Under the pieces are notes generated by a model, which was not told where the DNA came from, searched no databases, and saw nothing but the letters and a program-made list of their open reading frames with translations. Made by a program: the position numbers and the translations under genes. Shown here piece after piece: positions 29,045 through 37,445 of a DNA stretch of 64,000 bases (its first letter is position 1; every line of letters starts with the position of its first letter). This DNA is from Ornithinibacillus massiliensis. Its GTDB lineage: Bacteria > Bacillota > Bacilli > Bacillales > Amphibacillaceae. The stretch covers positions 105,223 to 169,222 of the forward strand of contig NZ_JAGXBY010000006.1 of NCBI RefSeq assembly GCF_018310345.1, written 5' to 3'.

Positions 29045-29165
29045 GACTGAGCTCTTTTTGAGGGGATGCGGCAGGGAAAGGTAACAGATAGAGCGTGTCA
29101 AAGCCGTTTTTAAGGGAATGAAGCAGAAAAAGGTAACAGATAAAGCAACTGTGCTCTTTTTATGT
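29045..29165. repeat. Second site of the 52-bp repeat family
   Basis: Two units carrying AAAGGTAACAGATA sit at exactly 52-bp spacing (GTAACAGA at 29081 and 29133). Flanking GAGCTCTTTTTG and GTGCTCTTTTTA match the ends of units at 13830-14230. It fills most of the 344-base gap between binding protein and permease genes; no gene is seen here. Confidence 0.75.
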
Positions 29166-29306
29166 TAATTAACGAATCATCGTTACTTTACTAAGAATAG
29201 TGAGAAAGAGGTAATCATCAACATTCAACTAGTAAAAACACGAATATAAAAGAATGCTTGAGGAGATTTTGCTACATATTCCAGGAGACAGCAGGGAGGG
29301 AGAATT

Positions 29307-30224
29307 TTGGAATTATCAGGACGTTTTAAAAATGCTGGTAAGAGTATAAAAAGAACAGGTAAATTGATGCGTAAGAACTATGCAGCCTATCTCTTTTTAC
29401 TCCCGAAATTGATTCTATTTACATTGTTTATTGCCATACCCGTAGTTTGGGCATTTGTTTTATCATTTGAGGAATATCGCATAATGGATGCTAACAATTG
29501 GGTTTGGTTCGATAATTATAAAAAAGTATTTGAAAGTGATGCATTTAAGCAGGCATTACTTAATACAACCATTTATACCGTAGTCACGGTGCCTTTTAAC
29601 GTCATTACAGCATTAATTGCTGCAACCTTAATACATTCGTTAGGCAAATTTGCACAGAATTTCTTCCGTGCAGCATTTTATTTACCAACTGTTACGTCGA
29701 TGGTTATTATCGCAATGGTATGGCGTTGGATGTATAACTATGAATTTGGACTATTTAATCATGTGATGGGATGGTTTGGTATGGAACCGATTAACTGGTT
29801 AGGGCAAACCAATTCCGCATTATGGGCAATCATAATTATGCAAATGTTAATTCCTTTTGGAGTTGGAATTATTCTATATATGGCTTCGATGAGCTCCATA
29901 TCAGACTCGTTATACGAAGCTGCGACAATAGATGGTGCCAATGCATTTCAGAAATGGATCAAGATTACCATTCCAATGCTAACACCGTCGACAGTATACT
30001 TAACTCTTTTAAGTACGATTGGATCTTTCCAAGTGTTTACCCAGATTATCCTCATGACCGGTGGCGGACCAGGGTATGCCACAGAAACATTAGTACACTT
30101 AATCTATAAAACTGGTTTTAGAGACTTTGAATTTGGATTGGCTGCGGCACAATCAGTCGTGCTATTCTTTATTATTTTTATCATCTCTGTACTTCAATAC
30201 AAAGTCTTAAATCGGAAAAGTTAG
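29307..30224 (+). CDS. Sugar ABC importer permease (MalF/UgpA-type, cluster 2)
   Basis: A 305-residue permease with a basic N-terminal tail of about 30 residues and six helices. The EAA motif SLYEAATIDGAN lies near residue 198; MTGGGPGYATETLV near 250 is the conserved late loop of this subunit type. The start is TTG 29307, with GGAGGGAG 5 bases upstream. Twelve bases separate it from the next permease. Confidence 0.88.
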   Translation: MELSGRFKNAGKSIKRTGKLMRKNYAAYLFLLPKLILFTLFIAIPVVWAFVLSFEEYRIMDANNWVWFDNYKKVFESDAFKQALLNTTIYTVVTVPFNVITALIAATLIHSLGKFAQNFFRAAFYLPTVTSMVIIAMVWRWMYNYEFGLFNHVMGWFGMEPINWLGQTNSALWAIIIMQMLIPFGVGIILYMASMSSISDSLYEAATIDGANAFQKWIKITIPMLTPSTVYLTLLSTIGSFQVFTQIILMTGGGPGYATETLVHLIYKTGFRDFEFGLAAAQSVVLFFIIFIISVLQYKVLNRKS

Positions 30225-30236
30225 GAGGGGAAATAC

Positions 30237-31202
30237 TTGAAGAAGCGATTTACACTCAATAAATTGATAGTCTATGTTTTATTATCTGTAGCAGCAGTTA
30301 TTTCCCTTTTACCATTGTATTGGGTATTTAGTACATCGTTACAGCTTAAAAGCTATCAGGATGAAGAGCTAGACCGTCCAACATCGTACGTCAATGCAAA
30401 CCCACCGAAGATGTATCCTGTTGGTATACCGGAATACTTCGAGCACTGGGGAAAGGCAAGAGAAGCTAAAAAAGCTGGAGATGCGGAAAAAGAAGCATAC
30501 CACCGTGATATTATGTCCCATATTATCAGTGATACTTTTTCTGGCTTTACAAACTTATTTAGTAAAAATCAAATGGGATGGTGGTTCTTCAATAGTTTAT
30601 ATATTGGTATAGTGGTTACTATCGGGATTCTCTTATTGGACTCTATGGCCGGCTATGTGCTCGCCAAGAAGAGGTTTCCTGGGCGAAATCTCATATTCTG
30701 GCTTATCATATCCACGATGATGATTCCATCGCAGGTAACACTAGTACCAATGTTCATTATGGTTCGTGATTTAGGATTAATGGACACCCATTGGGCGCTA
30801 ATTTTACCAGACTTATCCATGGTATTTGGTGTATTCCTTATGCGACAATTTATGCTCTCCATTCCAGATGAGCTAATTGAAGCAGCCAAGATTGATGGGG
30901 CGAGTGAATGGAGAACGTATTGGAAAATTGTATTACCACTAGCAAGGCCAGGACTAGCTGCACTTGGCATCTTTACATTTATGAACGTTTGGAACTCATT
31001 CTTATGGCCAATTATCGTATTAAACAGTGCTAAACTATACACATTACCAGTAGGTTTGAAAACATTACAGGATGCAAACTTAGCAGACTTCAAGCTACTG
31101 ATGAGTGGTGCGGCCATAGCAGCAATACCAATGATCATCGTATTTCTTATCTTCCAACGTCACTTTGTAAAAGGATTGACTTTGGGCGGAGTGAAGGAGT
31201 AG
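30237..31202 (+). CDS. Sugar ABC importer permease (MalG-type, long first loop, cluster 2)
   Basis: A 321-residue permease, about 40 longer than its three MalG-type relatives in this window. The extra residues are a charged stretch after the first helix (about 40-100, including EYFEHWGKAREAKKAGDAEK), which should face outside where it can touch the binding protein. The EAA motif is ELIEAAKIDGAS near residue 216. The start is TTG 30237 behind AGGAGGGG. It ends 122 bases before murQ copy 2. Confidence 0.87.
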   Translation: MKKRFTLNKLIVYVLLSVAAVISLLPLYWVFSTSLQLKSYQDEELDRPTSYVNANPPKMYPVGIPEYFEHWGKAREAKKAGDAEKEAYHRDIMSHIISDTFSGFTNLFSKNQMGWWFFNSLYIGIVVTIGILLLDSMAGYVLAKKRFPGRNLIFWLIISTMMIPSQVTLVPMFIMVRDLGLMDTHWALILPDLSMVFGVFLMRQFMLSIPDELIEAAKIDGASEWRTYWKIVLPLARPGLAALGIFTFMNVWNSFLWPIIVLNSAKLYTLPVGLKTLQDANLADFKLLMSGAAIAAIPMIIVFLIFQRHFVKGLTLGGVKE

Positions 31203-31324
31203 TAAAATTGGTTTAGCTTAGGGTACTGGTAGGTTTGGTGATGAGTAACTGTTATTCGGAAACATCAATCCCTAATCTATGAAACCAATGCTACGGAAAT
31301 TAAAATGAAACTTAATAGGATGGT

Positions 31325-32248
31325 ATGCGAATGAATAAGTTATCAGCTTTGGTTACAGAAATGAGAAATGAGAATTCGATGACGATTGATAATATGTCTA
31401 CATCGGAGATTCTGTCGGTTATTAATAAGGAAGATTTGAAAGTAGCTCTGGCAGTTCAACAGGTATTACCTGATATAGAGATGGCAGTAGAGAGAATCTA
31501 CCAAGCATTAAAAAATGGCGGAAGATTGTTTTATGTTGGAGCGGGTACAAGTGGTAGGCTTGGAATATTAGATGCAGTGGAATGCCCACCTACCTATAGC
31601 ACACCACCAGAGCTAGTTCAAGCTGTCATGGCTGGGGGAGCAAAGGCGATTGAAAAAGCGGTTGAAGGTGCCGAGGATAGTGAAGAACTGGGTGCCAATG
31701 ACCTAGCAGAACGCGAGCTAACGGAGCTTGATATCGTTGTCGGAATTGCTGCTAGTGGCCGTACGCCATATGTTGCTGGTGCTTTGAAGTATGCACAGAA
31801 GATTGGTGCAGCAACCGTTAGCTTGACAAGCAATAAGCAGGCTGTCATCAGTCAATTTGCAGATGTGAAAATAGAAGTAGAGACCGGTCCTGAGGTCATT
31901 ACAGGTTCAACGAGAATGAAGGCGGCTACTGCACATAAGTTAATCTTAAATATGCTTACGACTACTACCATGATTAAAATTGGTAAGGTATATGAAAATC
32001 TCATGGTTGATGTAAAGGTAAGTAATCAGAAATTAAGAGAAAGAGCGATTAACATCGTTTCAACGATTACAGGTGCCTCCTACGAAAAGGCTAAGGAAAC
32101 ATTGACACAATCGAATAATGAAGTAAAGCCTGCTATTGTAATGATCAAGGCAAATACAACGTTAGACGAGGCAAAGAGAGCGATACAACAAGCTAATGGA
32201 TTTGTTCGAAAGGCGATTGACATTGCAGAAGCCAAAGGAGGAGTATAA
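31325..32248 (+). CDS. murQ: N-acetylmuramic acid 6-phosphate etherase, copy 2
   Basis: A 307-residue full-length MurQ. It keeps the N-terminal [18 protein letters not shown] region, the first catalytic Glu in [10 protein letters not shown] (E86), the second in VEGAEDS (about E117), and the canonical [12 protein letters not shown] loop. It converts MurNAc-6-phosphate, here presumably from AnmK, into GlcNAc-6-phosphate. ATG 31325 or ATG 31331 may be used. The next gene begins at the base after its stop codon. It is the more canonical of the two copies. Confidence 0.93.
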   Translation: MRMNKLSALVTEMRNENSMTIDNMSTSEILSVINKEDLKVALAVQQVLPDIEMAVERIYQALKNGGRLFYVGAGTSGRLGILDAVECPPTYSTPPELVQAVMAGGAKAIEKAVEGAEDSEELGANDLAERELTELDIVVGIAASGRTPYVAGALKYAQKIGAATVSLTSNKQAVISQFADVKIEVETGPEVITGSTRMKAATAHKLILNMLTTTTMIKIGKVYENLMVDVKVSNQKLRERAINIVSTITGASYEKAKETLTQSNNEVKPAIVMIKANTTLDEAKRAIQQANGFVRKAIDIAEAKGGV

Positions 32249-33196
32249 TTGATAACCTATCGTAGCTACCAATCTGGTGATGAGGTACAAATCGTACATG
32301 TATGGAATAATAGTCTAGGTAAAGACCCCATTACCCCGAAACGATTCCGTCATCTTGTATTACTCGATGCGAACTTTGACCCGAATGGTCTACGGTTAGC
32401 ATTTGACGGCGAAACGTTAGTTGGTTGTATTTACGGATTAAGAAGATTGCTTCCTATGATTGGTACAGAACTGGAGGAGGAAAATGGCTGGATTACCTTT
32501 TTCTTTGTAGACCCGGATTACGAGCAGCAAGGAATTGGGTCGGAGCTAATGAAGCAGGTGGAGGAATTCTTTCAGGCGAATAATCGCAAAAGTATTTTCT
32601 TTGCATCGTATGCCCCGAACTATATTTTGCCCGGATTAGATGAGAAAACCTATCCAGGAGGCTATGCATTTTTACAAAAACTTGGGTTTAAAACACTCTA
32701 TTCTCCAGTGGCGATGGACCGTAGTCTGTTAGATTTTCAATTGTCAGATGACATCAAACAATTGAAAAGAGAACGTGAAGTGGAAGGCTTTACGATTTCC
32801 ATTGCACAGGATAAAGATGTTTATGAAGTCATTCAGTTTGCAAATCAACTGTTTAATCCGGATTGGGGAAGGGCTATCCGCGAAGGATTGAAAGAAGTTG
32901 TGCCACTAGAGCGTTTATTAATTGCGCGATACCATGATCAATTGGTAGGCTTTTGTTTATATGGGGGATATGAAGGAATACCAGAACGGTTCGGACCATT
33001 TGGTGTAGACCCCTCTATGCAAGGAAAAGGACTTGGGAAGCTATTGCTTCATGAGTGCTTATTTCAAATGAAAGCAGAAGGGCTTCATCATGCCTGGTTC
33101 CTATGGACTGGGGAGAAAAGCTCTGCAGGATATTTATATTTAAAAACAGGGTTTAACATTACACGTCAGTTCCATGTGATGAAGAAAGATATATAA
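32249..33196 (+). CDS. Tandem GNAT-domain acetyltransferase, first of two
   Basis: A 315-residue protein with two GNAT domains. The acetyl-CoA motif appears in domain 1 as DPDYEQQGIGSELM (near residue 90) and in domain 2 as DPSMQGKGLGKLLL (near 253). TTG 32249 directly abuts the murQ stop, with AAAGGAGG inside murQ, so translation is coupled. A double-GNAT layout and a peptidoglycan-recycling context recall GlmA of C. acetobutylicum, a glucosamine/glucosaminide N-acetyltransferase encoded beside murK. Re-acetylating de-N-acetylated fragments so NagZ can cut them is a reasonable inference, not shown. Confidence 0.78.
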   Translation: MITYRSYQSGDEVQIVHVWNNSLGKDPITPKRFRHLVLLDANFDPNGLRLAFDGETLVGCIYGLRRLLPMIGTELEEENGWITFFFVDPDYEQQGIGSELMKQVEEFFQANNRKSIFFASYAPNYILPGLDEKTYPGGYAFLQKLGFKTLYSPVAMDRSLLDFQLSDDIKQLKREREVEGFTISIAQDKDVYEVIQFANQLFNPDWGRAIREGLKEVVPLERLLIARYHDQLVGFCLYGGYEGIPERFGPFGVDPSMQGKGLGKLLLHECLFQMKAEGLHHAWFLWTGEKSSAGYLYLKTGFNITRQFHVMKKDI

Positions 33197-33215
33197 AAGA
33201 AAGAGAGTTGATCGC

Positions 33216-34085
33216 ATGTCATATATGACTGGAGGTTTAACCATGCTAACGGAGATGTTGCCGATGTTACCTCCCTCGGAGAAAAAGATAGCTACCTATA
33301 TTATTGGACACCCTGAAGAGGCGATCAATTTGACAGCGCAGGAATTAGGTAAACGAAGTAATACAAGTGGAGCTGCTGTCATTCGGCTCTGTAAATCACT
33401 AGACTTAAAAGGTTTTCAAGACCTGAAGTTTCGAATCGCAGGGGATTTACAAAAAACAACTGATGAGGGCTTTCGCGATATTAAGCCAAACGAAAGCCTA
33501 CAATCTATTATTGATAAAATGACAATTAACAGTATCCAAACGATTAAGGAAACGACAGAGCTACTACGGATTGATGAAGTGGAGAAGGCGGTAGAGTTAT
33601 TGTTGAATGCCAAGAAAATTCACTTTGTTGGTGTTGGAGCATCTGGAATCATTGCCAAGGATGCCGAGCAGAAGTTTCTTCGAATCAATAAAACAGTTCA
33701 TGCCTTTTCCGATACCCATATGGCAGCAACATTAGTAGCGAATGGTAATGAGGATGAAGTAGTGGTTGGAATCTCATTCTCTGGTGAAACCCAGGAAGTG
33801 GCTAAAGTATTAGAGCTTGCTAAACAGAAAAAGATGAAGACGATCAGTATTACGAGATATGGTAGCTCAAAGGTGACCGAACAAGCTGATATTAGACTGT
33901 ATACATCAGCAACAAGAGAACCAACCTTCCGTAGTGGTGCCACATCGTCACGAATTGGTCAATTGCAAGTAATTGATATTTTATTCATGCGGGTAGCGAC
34001 CTTGAAATACGAGGAAACGGTAAACTATATTGATGTCACGAGAGATGCAATTGATTTTATTACAGCAAACAGTAAGAAAAGGTAG
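33216..34085 (+). CDS. murR: MurR/RpiR-family regulator, copy 2
   Basis: A 289-residue paralogue of the regulator at 20891. The RpiR HTH (TSGAAVIRLCKSLDLKGFQDLK, residues 49-70) is nearly identical to copy 1 in the recognition region, so the two may bind overlapping sites. The SIS domain (about 120-260) has GVGASGIIAKDAEQKF and GISFSGETQEVAKVL. It ends the murQ-GNAT-murR group. Reading as MSYMTGG from ATG 33216 is supported by AGAGAG upstream; ATG 33225 is an alternative. Confidence 0.88.
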   Translation: MSYMTGGLTMLTEMLPMLPPSEKKIATYIIGHPEEAINLTAQELGKRSNTSGAAVIRLCKSLDLKGFQDLKFRIAGDLQKTTDEGFRDIKPNESLQSIIDKMTINSIQTIKETTELLRIDEVEKAVELLLNAKKIHFVGVGASGIIAKDAEQKFLRINKTVHAFSDTHMAATLVANGNEDEVVVGISFSGETQEVAKVLELAKQKKMKTISITRYGSSKVTEQADIRLYTSATREPTFRSGATSSRIGQLQVIDILFMRVATLKYEETVNYIDVTRDAIDFITANSKKR

Positions 34086-34120
34086 GATAAATGAGCTGAC
34101 TCCAAATGGGTTGGCTTATT

Positions 34121-34212
34121 TTTGCAGATAGGGAAGTAGAAGAATCTTCCCCCTGCATAAGAAAAGCTACTACATTCGCTAAAGGACAGCGAATGCTGAG
34201 TTTTTCTAAATA
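34121..34212. repeat. Dispersed hairpin element, copy 1
   Basis: About 90 non-coding bases with CTTCCCCCTGCATAAGAAAA, a CATTCGCTAAAGGACAGCGAATG hairpin core, and TTTTTCT at the end. It matches 46611-46700 over nearly its whole length with scattered changes, mostly preserving pairing. Position just after a gene suggests it can serve as a transcript end. Confidence 0.65.
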
Positions 34213-34224
34213 GCATAAATTTAA

Positions 34225-34343
34225 AGTGTCTAGCTCCGGAAGTCGAGATACTAAGATCTCTATCTCCGCAAGATCAGGATTACCGTGCTTCTGGTTTAAG
34301 TCTAGTCCGTATATCGCAAAACGAGCGCCCTGCGCTTTTTTAA
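34225..34343 (+). repeat. Possible Bacillaceae repeat remnant ending in a terminator-like hairpin
   Basis: It begins GTGTCTAGCTCCGG and ends AGCGC-CCT-GCGCT followed by six T residues (34324-34341). This start and end resemble repeats common between Bacillus genes, but only one copy is in the window. The end hairpin lies about 10 bases before the ribosome site of the next GNAT gene and could attenuate it. Confidence 0.4.
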
Positions 34344-34360
34344 TTTAAGGAGGTCATGAT

Positions 34361-35314
34361 ATGCACTATCTTCCTTGGGATGAAGCAAGATTGGATCAAC
34401 TGGTAGCATTATGGAATCAAGAACTCGGAGCTCATTATCCGATGCGTACAGAATTATTTAGACAAAATAGCTTCCTAGATGTCAATGTTTCCTATGAATG
34501 CTCTAGAATGGTTGTGGATGAGGCAAATCGGGTAATTGGGTTTATGGTAGTGAAGTATATGAAAGAGAAAACAGAAGTAAGTATGCGTGATGATCTGGGC
34601 TGGATTCAAGCCATCATCGTTGATTCTGCCTATCGAAATCGCGGAATTGGGACACAGCTACTAAATCATACGGAAGCTCACTTCAAACAAATAGGTCTAA
34701 AGGAAATTTTGCTAGGACGAGATATGTATCATTACTTTCCCGGCATACCTAGTGAGCTAGCAGAAACAGTGGATTGGTTTGAAAAAAGAGGGTATCAGCA
34801 TCAAGGAACAGAAGTAGACTTAAGCAAATCCTTTACCGATTCTGAAACAGTACAAATGCCAACTATTCCAAATCTAGAATTTAGCATTCTCCAAGAAGCG
34901 GAAAAAGAAGATTTCCTTCAATTTCTACACCATTGTTTTCCTGGCAGATGGGAACATGAGGCAATTCACTATTTCCAAAAAGGTGGAACAGGTCGTGAGT
35001 TTGTTGTGGAAAAGGAAAATGGGCAGATAATCGGATTTTGCCGAATTAATGATGCCGAGTCCCCTATTATAATGGGAAATATAAATTGGACACCACTATT
35101 TCCAGGGAAAGTCGGAGGGATTGGTCCCCTTGGAGTCGATGCCAAGAAAAGAAAAAGTGGCTATGGTATAGCAGTTGTTCAAGCCGGGATTGCGTTTCTA
35201 CGGGCTAGAGGGGTTAACCAAATGGTTATTGATTGGACTGGATTGGTCGATTTCTACCGAAAGCTCGGCTTTGACGTATGGAAAAGCTATCAATCCTATA
35301 AAAAGGAGATGTGA
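34361..35314 (+). CDS. Tandem GNAT-domain acetyltransferase, second of two
   Basis: A 317-residue double-GNAT protein. The domain 1 acetyl-CoA motif is DSAYRNRGIGTQLL (near residue 87); domain 2 has a less canonical GVDAKKRKSGYGIAVV (near 262). It is the same layout as 32249-33196 but clearly diverged, so not a recent duplicate. AAGGAGG precedes the ATG. Its stop overlaps the ribosome region of the hydrolase gene downstream. A role on peptidoglycan amino sugars is inferred from the cluster only. Confidence 0.75.
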   Translation: MHYLPWDEARLDQLVALWNQELGAHYPMRTELFRQNSFLDVNVSYECSRMVVDEANRVIGFMVVKYMKEKTEVSMRDDLGWIQAIIVDSAYRNRGIGTQLLNHTEAHFKQIGLKEILLGRDMYHYFPGIPSELAETVDWFEKRGYQHQGTEVDLSKSFTDSETVQMPTIPNLEFSILQEAEKEDFLQFLHHCFPGRWEHEAIHYFQKGGTGREFVVEKENGQIIGFCRINDAESPIIMGNINWTPLFPGKVGGIGPLGVDAKKRKSGYGIAVVQAGIAFLRARGVNQMVIDWTGLVDFYRKLGFDVWKSYQSYKKEM

Positions 35315-35316
35315 TT

Positions 35317-36366
35317 ATGCATGCTAAAGTACTAGATTTTTTGCAAAAGGAAATTGAATTACAGCATATACCAGGTGCGGTTATTCATGTTTCCTATAAG
35401 GGAAAGGTCATCATGCAGGAGGCGGTAGGTAACCGTGTTGTCTATCCAGAAAAAGCTCCTATGCAACTAGATACGGTATTTGACCTTGCCTCTCTAACCA
35501 AAGTTGTAGCCACATTACCAGGTATCCTGAAACTAATGGACGACGGGGAAATTCGGTTGGATGACCGAGTATCCTTTTTCTTACCTGAGTTTGCTAAGGA
35601 AGGGAAGGACCATATAACATTACGTCATTTACTCACGCACACTTCTGGTCTACCAGCACATGTGGAATACTTCAAAGAGAAGCTTGGCAAAGAACAAGTA
35701 ATCGAGCGTATTTACCAACAATCTTTAGTCTATCCAACAGGGGAAAAGGTTGTATACAGTGACCTTGGATTAATTATGTTATATCAGGTGATGGAGAAAG
35801 TAACCGGTGAGTTATTTGAAACATTTGTAGGGCGTGAAATTTTTACCCCATTAGAAATGGATGAAACAGGATTTAATCCAAGTTTTAGTGAAGAAAGGTA
35901 TGCAGTTACGGAATATAATGAGACGTTAAAAGCGCATAAATCTGGTATTGTACATGATGATAACACCGAATATATGGGCGGAGTTAGTGGTCATGCAGGA
36001 TTATTTGCGCCAGTGGGTGATTTAGTTAAATTTGCACAAATGATAGAAAATAATGGTGTATTTAATGGTAAGCAATTGCTCTCTGAGACAGCTATACAGT
36101 TATCACGGAAAAATTATACAGCTTTTGATGAAGAATATCGTGGTTTGGGCTGGATGTTAAAAGGTCCAACCTATGCACCTTGTGGTGATTATTTCTCTGA
36201 TGCTTCCTTTGGCCATACTGGGTTTACTGGTACTAGTATCTGGTTTGACCCGGCGGTAGATCTATCTGTCATCCTATTAACCAATCGAGTGCATTTTGGT
36301 AGGAAACCAGCTATTCTTCGCTTACGCCCAAGATTATATAATATCATTCGTAGTTATTTTTCATAG
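35317..36366 (+). CDS. Cytoplasmic serine hydrolase, beta-lactamase/PBP fold (AmiE-like)
   Basis: About 349 residues of the serine beta-lactamase-like family. The catalytic S-x-x-K is S59-L-T-K62, Y147-S-D replaces Y-x-N, and H300-T-G replaces the K-T-G box, the pattern of esterases and D-aminopeptidases. There is no signal peptide. GTG 35311 is possible, but AAGGAG is properly spaced for ATG 35317. In B. subtilis the MurNAc-L-Ala amidase AmiE (YbbE) is encoded among the mur/nagZ/namZ genes and, to my knowledge, belongs to this fold. By analogy this protein may strip peptides from imported muropeptides. Confidence 0.8.
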   Translation: MHAKVLDFLQKEIELQHIPGAVIHVSYKGKVIMQEAVGNRVVYPEKAPMQLDTVFDLASLTKVVATLPGILKLMDDGEIRLDDRVSFFLPEFAKEGKDHITLRHLLTHTSGLPAHVEYFKEKLGKEQVIERIYQQSLVYPTGEKVVYSDLGLIMLYQVMEKVTGELFETFVGREIFTPLEMDETGFNPSFSEERYAVTEYNETLKAHKSGIVHDDNTEYMGGVSGHAGLFAPVGDLVKFAQMIENNGVFNGKQLLSETAIQLSRKNYTAFDEEYRGLGWMLKGPTYAPCGDYFSDASFGHTGFTGTSIWFDPAVDLSVILLTNRVHFGRKPAILRLRPRLYNIIRSYFS

Positions 36367-36381
36367 AGAGGGAGTAGTAGG

Positions 36382-36930
36382 ATGCTGAAACGGCGATATG
36401 GGGATCGATCCAATTGGGCACGGATAATTGAACGTAGGTTTGCACAACAATATGTAGAGGATGAGCAATTTACTGGATATATGACATTACTCGATATGAT
36501 CAAGGTCAGTGAACCATTAATTATTCGCTATGGAGAAGAAGAAAGATGTATTGTTGATGATGGCTATCAATGGCTATTTCAATTTCCCGAGAATCAGCAT
36601 CATACAGTAACAACGACATTTAATTCGGCGGGAGAAATTGTCCAATGGTACATAGATATTTGCGTAGCAACAGGAGTGGAGAATGGTGTTCCTTGGATGG
36701 ATGATTTGTTCCTGGATATCGTGATTTTACCAACGGGTCAAGTGAGAGTATTAGATGAGGATGAATTGGATGAAGCATTGACAAATGGCGTGATTACTAA
36801 GGCCCTATATGAATTGGCATGGAATGAAGTAAATCAGTTGTTGACGTTAATAGAGCGAAATGAATTTGGATTACTGGAGTTAGCCCAAAAACATAGGGAA
36901 GTATTAGAAGAGAAATTAGAGAAGCCATAG
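36382..36930 (+). CDS. DUF402 family protein (YgaC/FomD-like)
   Basis: A 182-residue protein of the DUF402 fold. Acidic, metal-binding-type residues are in YIDICVATGVENGVPWMDDLFLDIVI (around 92-117) and LDEDELDEAL (near 129). Some members hydrolyse nucleoside di- and triphosphates. It follows the hydrolase by 15 bases, so it may be co-transcribed, but nothing ties it to sugar metabolism. A basic N-terminus (LKRRYGDRSNW) precedes the domain. Confidence 0.75.
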   Translation: MLKRRYGDRSNWARIIERRFAQQYVEDEQFTGYMTLLDMIKVSEPLIIRYGEEERCIVDDGYQWLFQFPENQHHTVTTTFNSAGEIVQWYIDICVATGVENGVPWMDDLFLDIVILPTGQVRVLDEDELDEALTNGVITKALYELAWNEVNQLLTLIERNEFGLLELAQKHREVLEEKLEKP

Positions 36931-37030
36931 GGGATTAAGTTGTCTATTAGGTGAACTGTTTTAACAAAAAGAATTTTCAATTTAATTTATGGTAGAATGA
37001 AGTATGAACATTTAATAGAAGGAGTGAAAA

Positions 37031-37213
37031 ATGGAAATGGTGGAAGCGATAGGCATTTTTGGCGGTTTTTTATCTTTAATCTTTGCATTGATCCCTATTG
37101 CACTTGCGGTTTTCGTATTAATTTGGTTGTACCAGATGAAAGTAAATAGTGACGTGCAAGTGAAACAGAATCAGGAGATTATTAGGTTGTTAGAAGAGGT
37201 TAGGAATAAATGA
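37031..37213 (+). CDS. Small single-pass membrane protein, unknown function
   Basis: A 60-residue protein. Residues 6-36 form one hydrophobic segment, followed by a charged, probably helical tail (KQNQEIIRLLEEVRNK). AGAAGGAG lies about 7 bases before the ATG, which makes it credible despite its size. I recognise no characterised homologue. It is followed immediately by a MITE-like repeat. Confidence 0.65.
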   Translation: MEMVEAIGIFGGFLSLIFALIPIALAVFVLIWLYQMKVNSDVQVKQNQEIIRLLEEVRNK

Positions 37214-37218
37214 GTTTA

Positions 37219-37437
37219 GAGGCTGGGACAAAAGAATTTATTTTAAAGGAAAAACTGAATAGTGAGCAAGGACCCCGCTCCGGAAATATACTTAGCTTTC
37301 CGCGGGCGGCTGCCTTAGACTCCTCGTGCTACTTCTTTAGGGGTCTCACCTATGCCTATCCTCCCGCAGGAGTCTACGTATATTTCCGAATCTAGTATCG
37401 GTTTTACTTTTAATTCTTTTAGTTAAGTCCCAGCCTC
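37219..37437. mobile_element. MITE-like dispersed element, short form
   Basis: A 219-bp element with terminal inverted repeats (GAGGCTGGGACAAAAG at 37219; AGTCCCAGCCTC ending at 37437). It shares its ends and the internal CCTCGTGCTACTTCTTTAGG block with 21795-22082. It sits between convergent genes, where its folded RNA could act as a terminator for both. Confidence 0.75.
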
Positions 37438-37445
37438 ACCTAATG

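Noticed and set aside
30653..31138. 161-codon minus-strand frame
   Set aside because: Antisense to a permease with clear EAA loop and helices; no ribosome site or family resemblance.
35317..36366. Antibiotic-resistance beta-lactamase
   Set aside because: No export signal, an HTG box and YSD motif typical of esterases/peptidases, and a peptidoglycan-sugar neighbourhood.
37210..37395. 61-codon frame overlapping the end of the small membrane protein gene
   Set aside because: Same MITE-like element; the protein does not match the other copy along its length.
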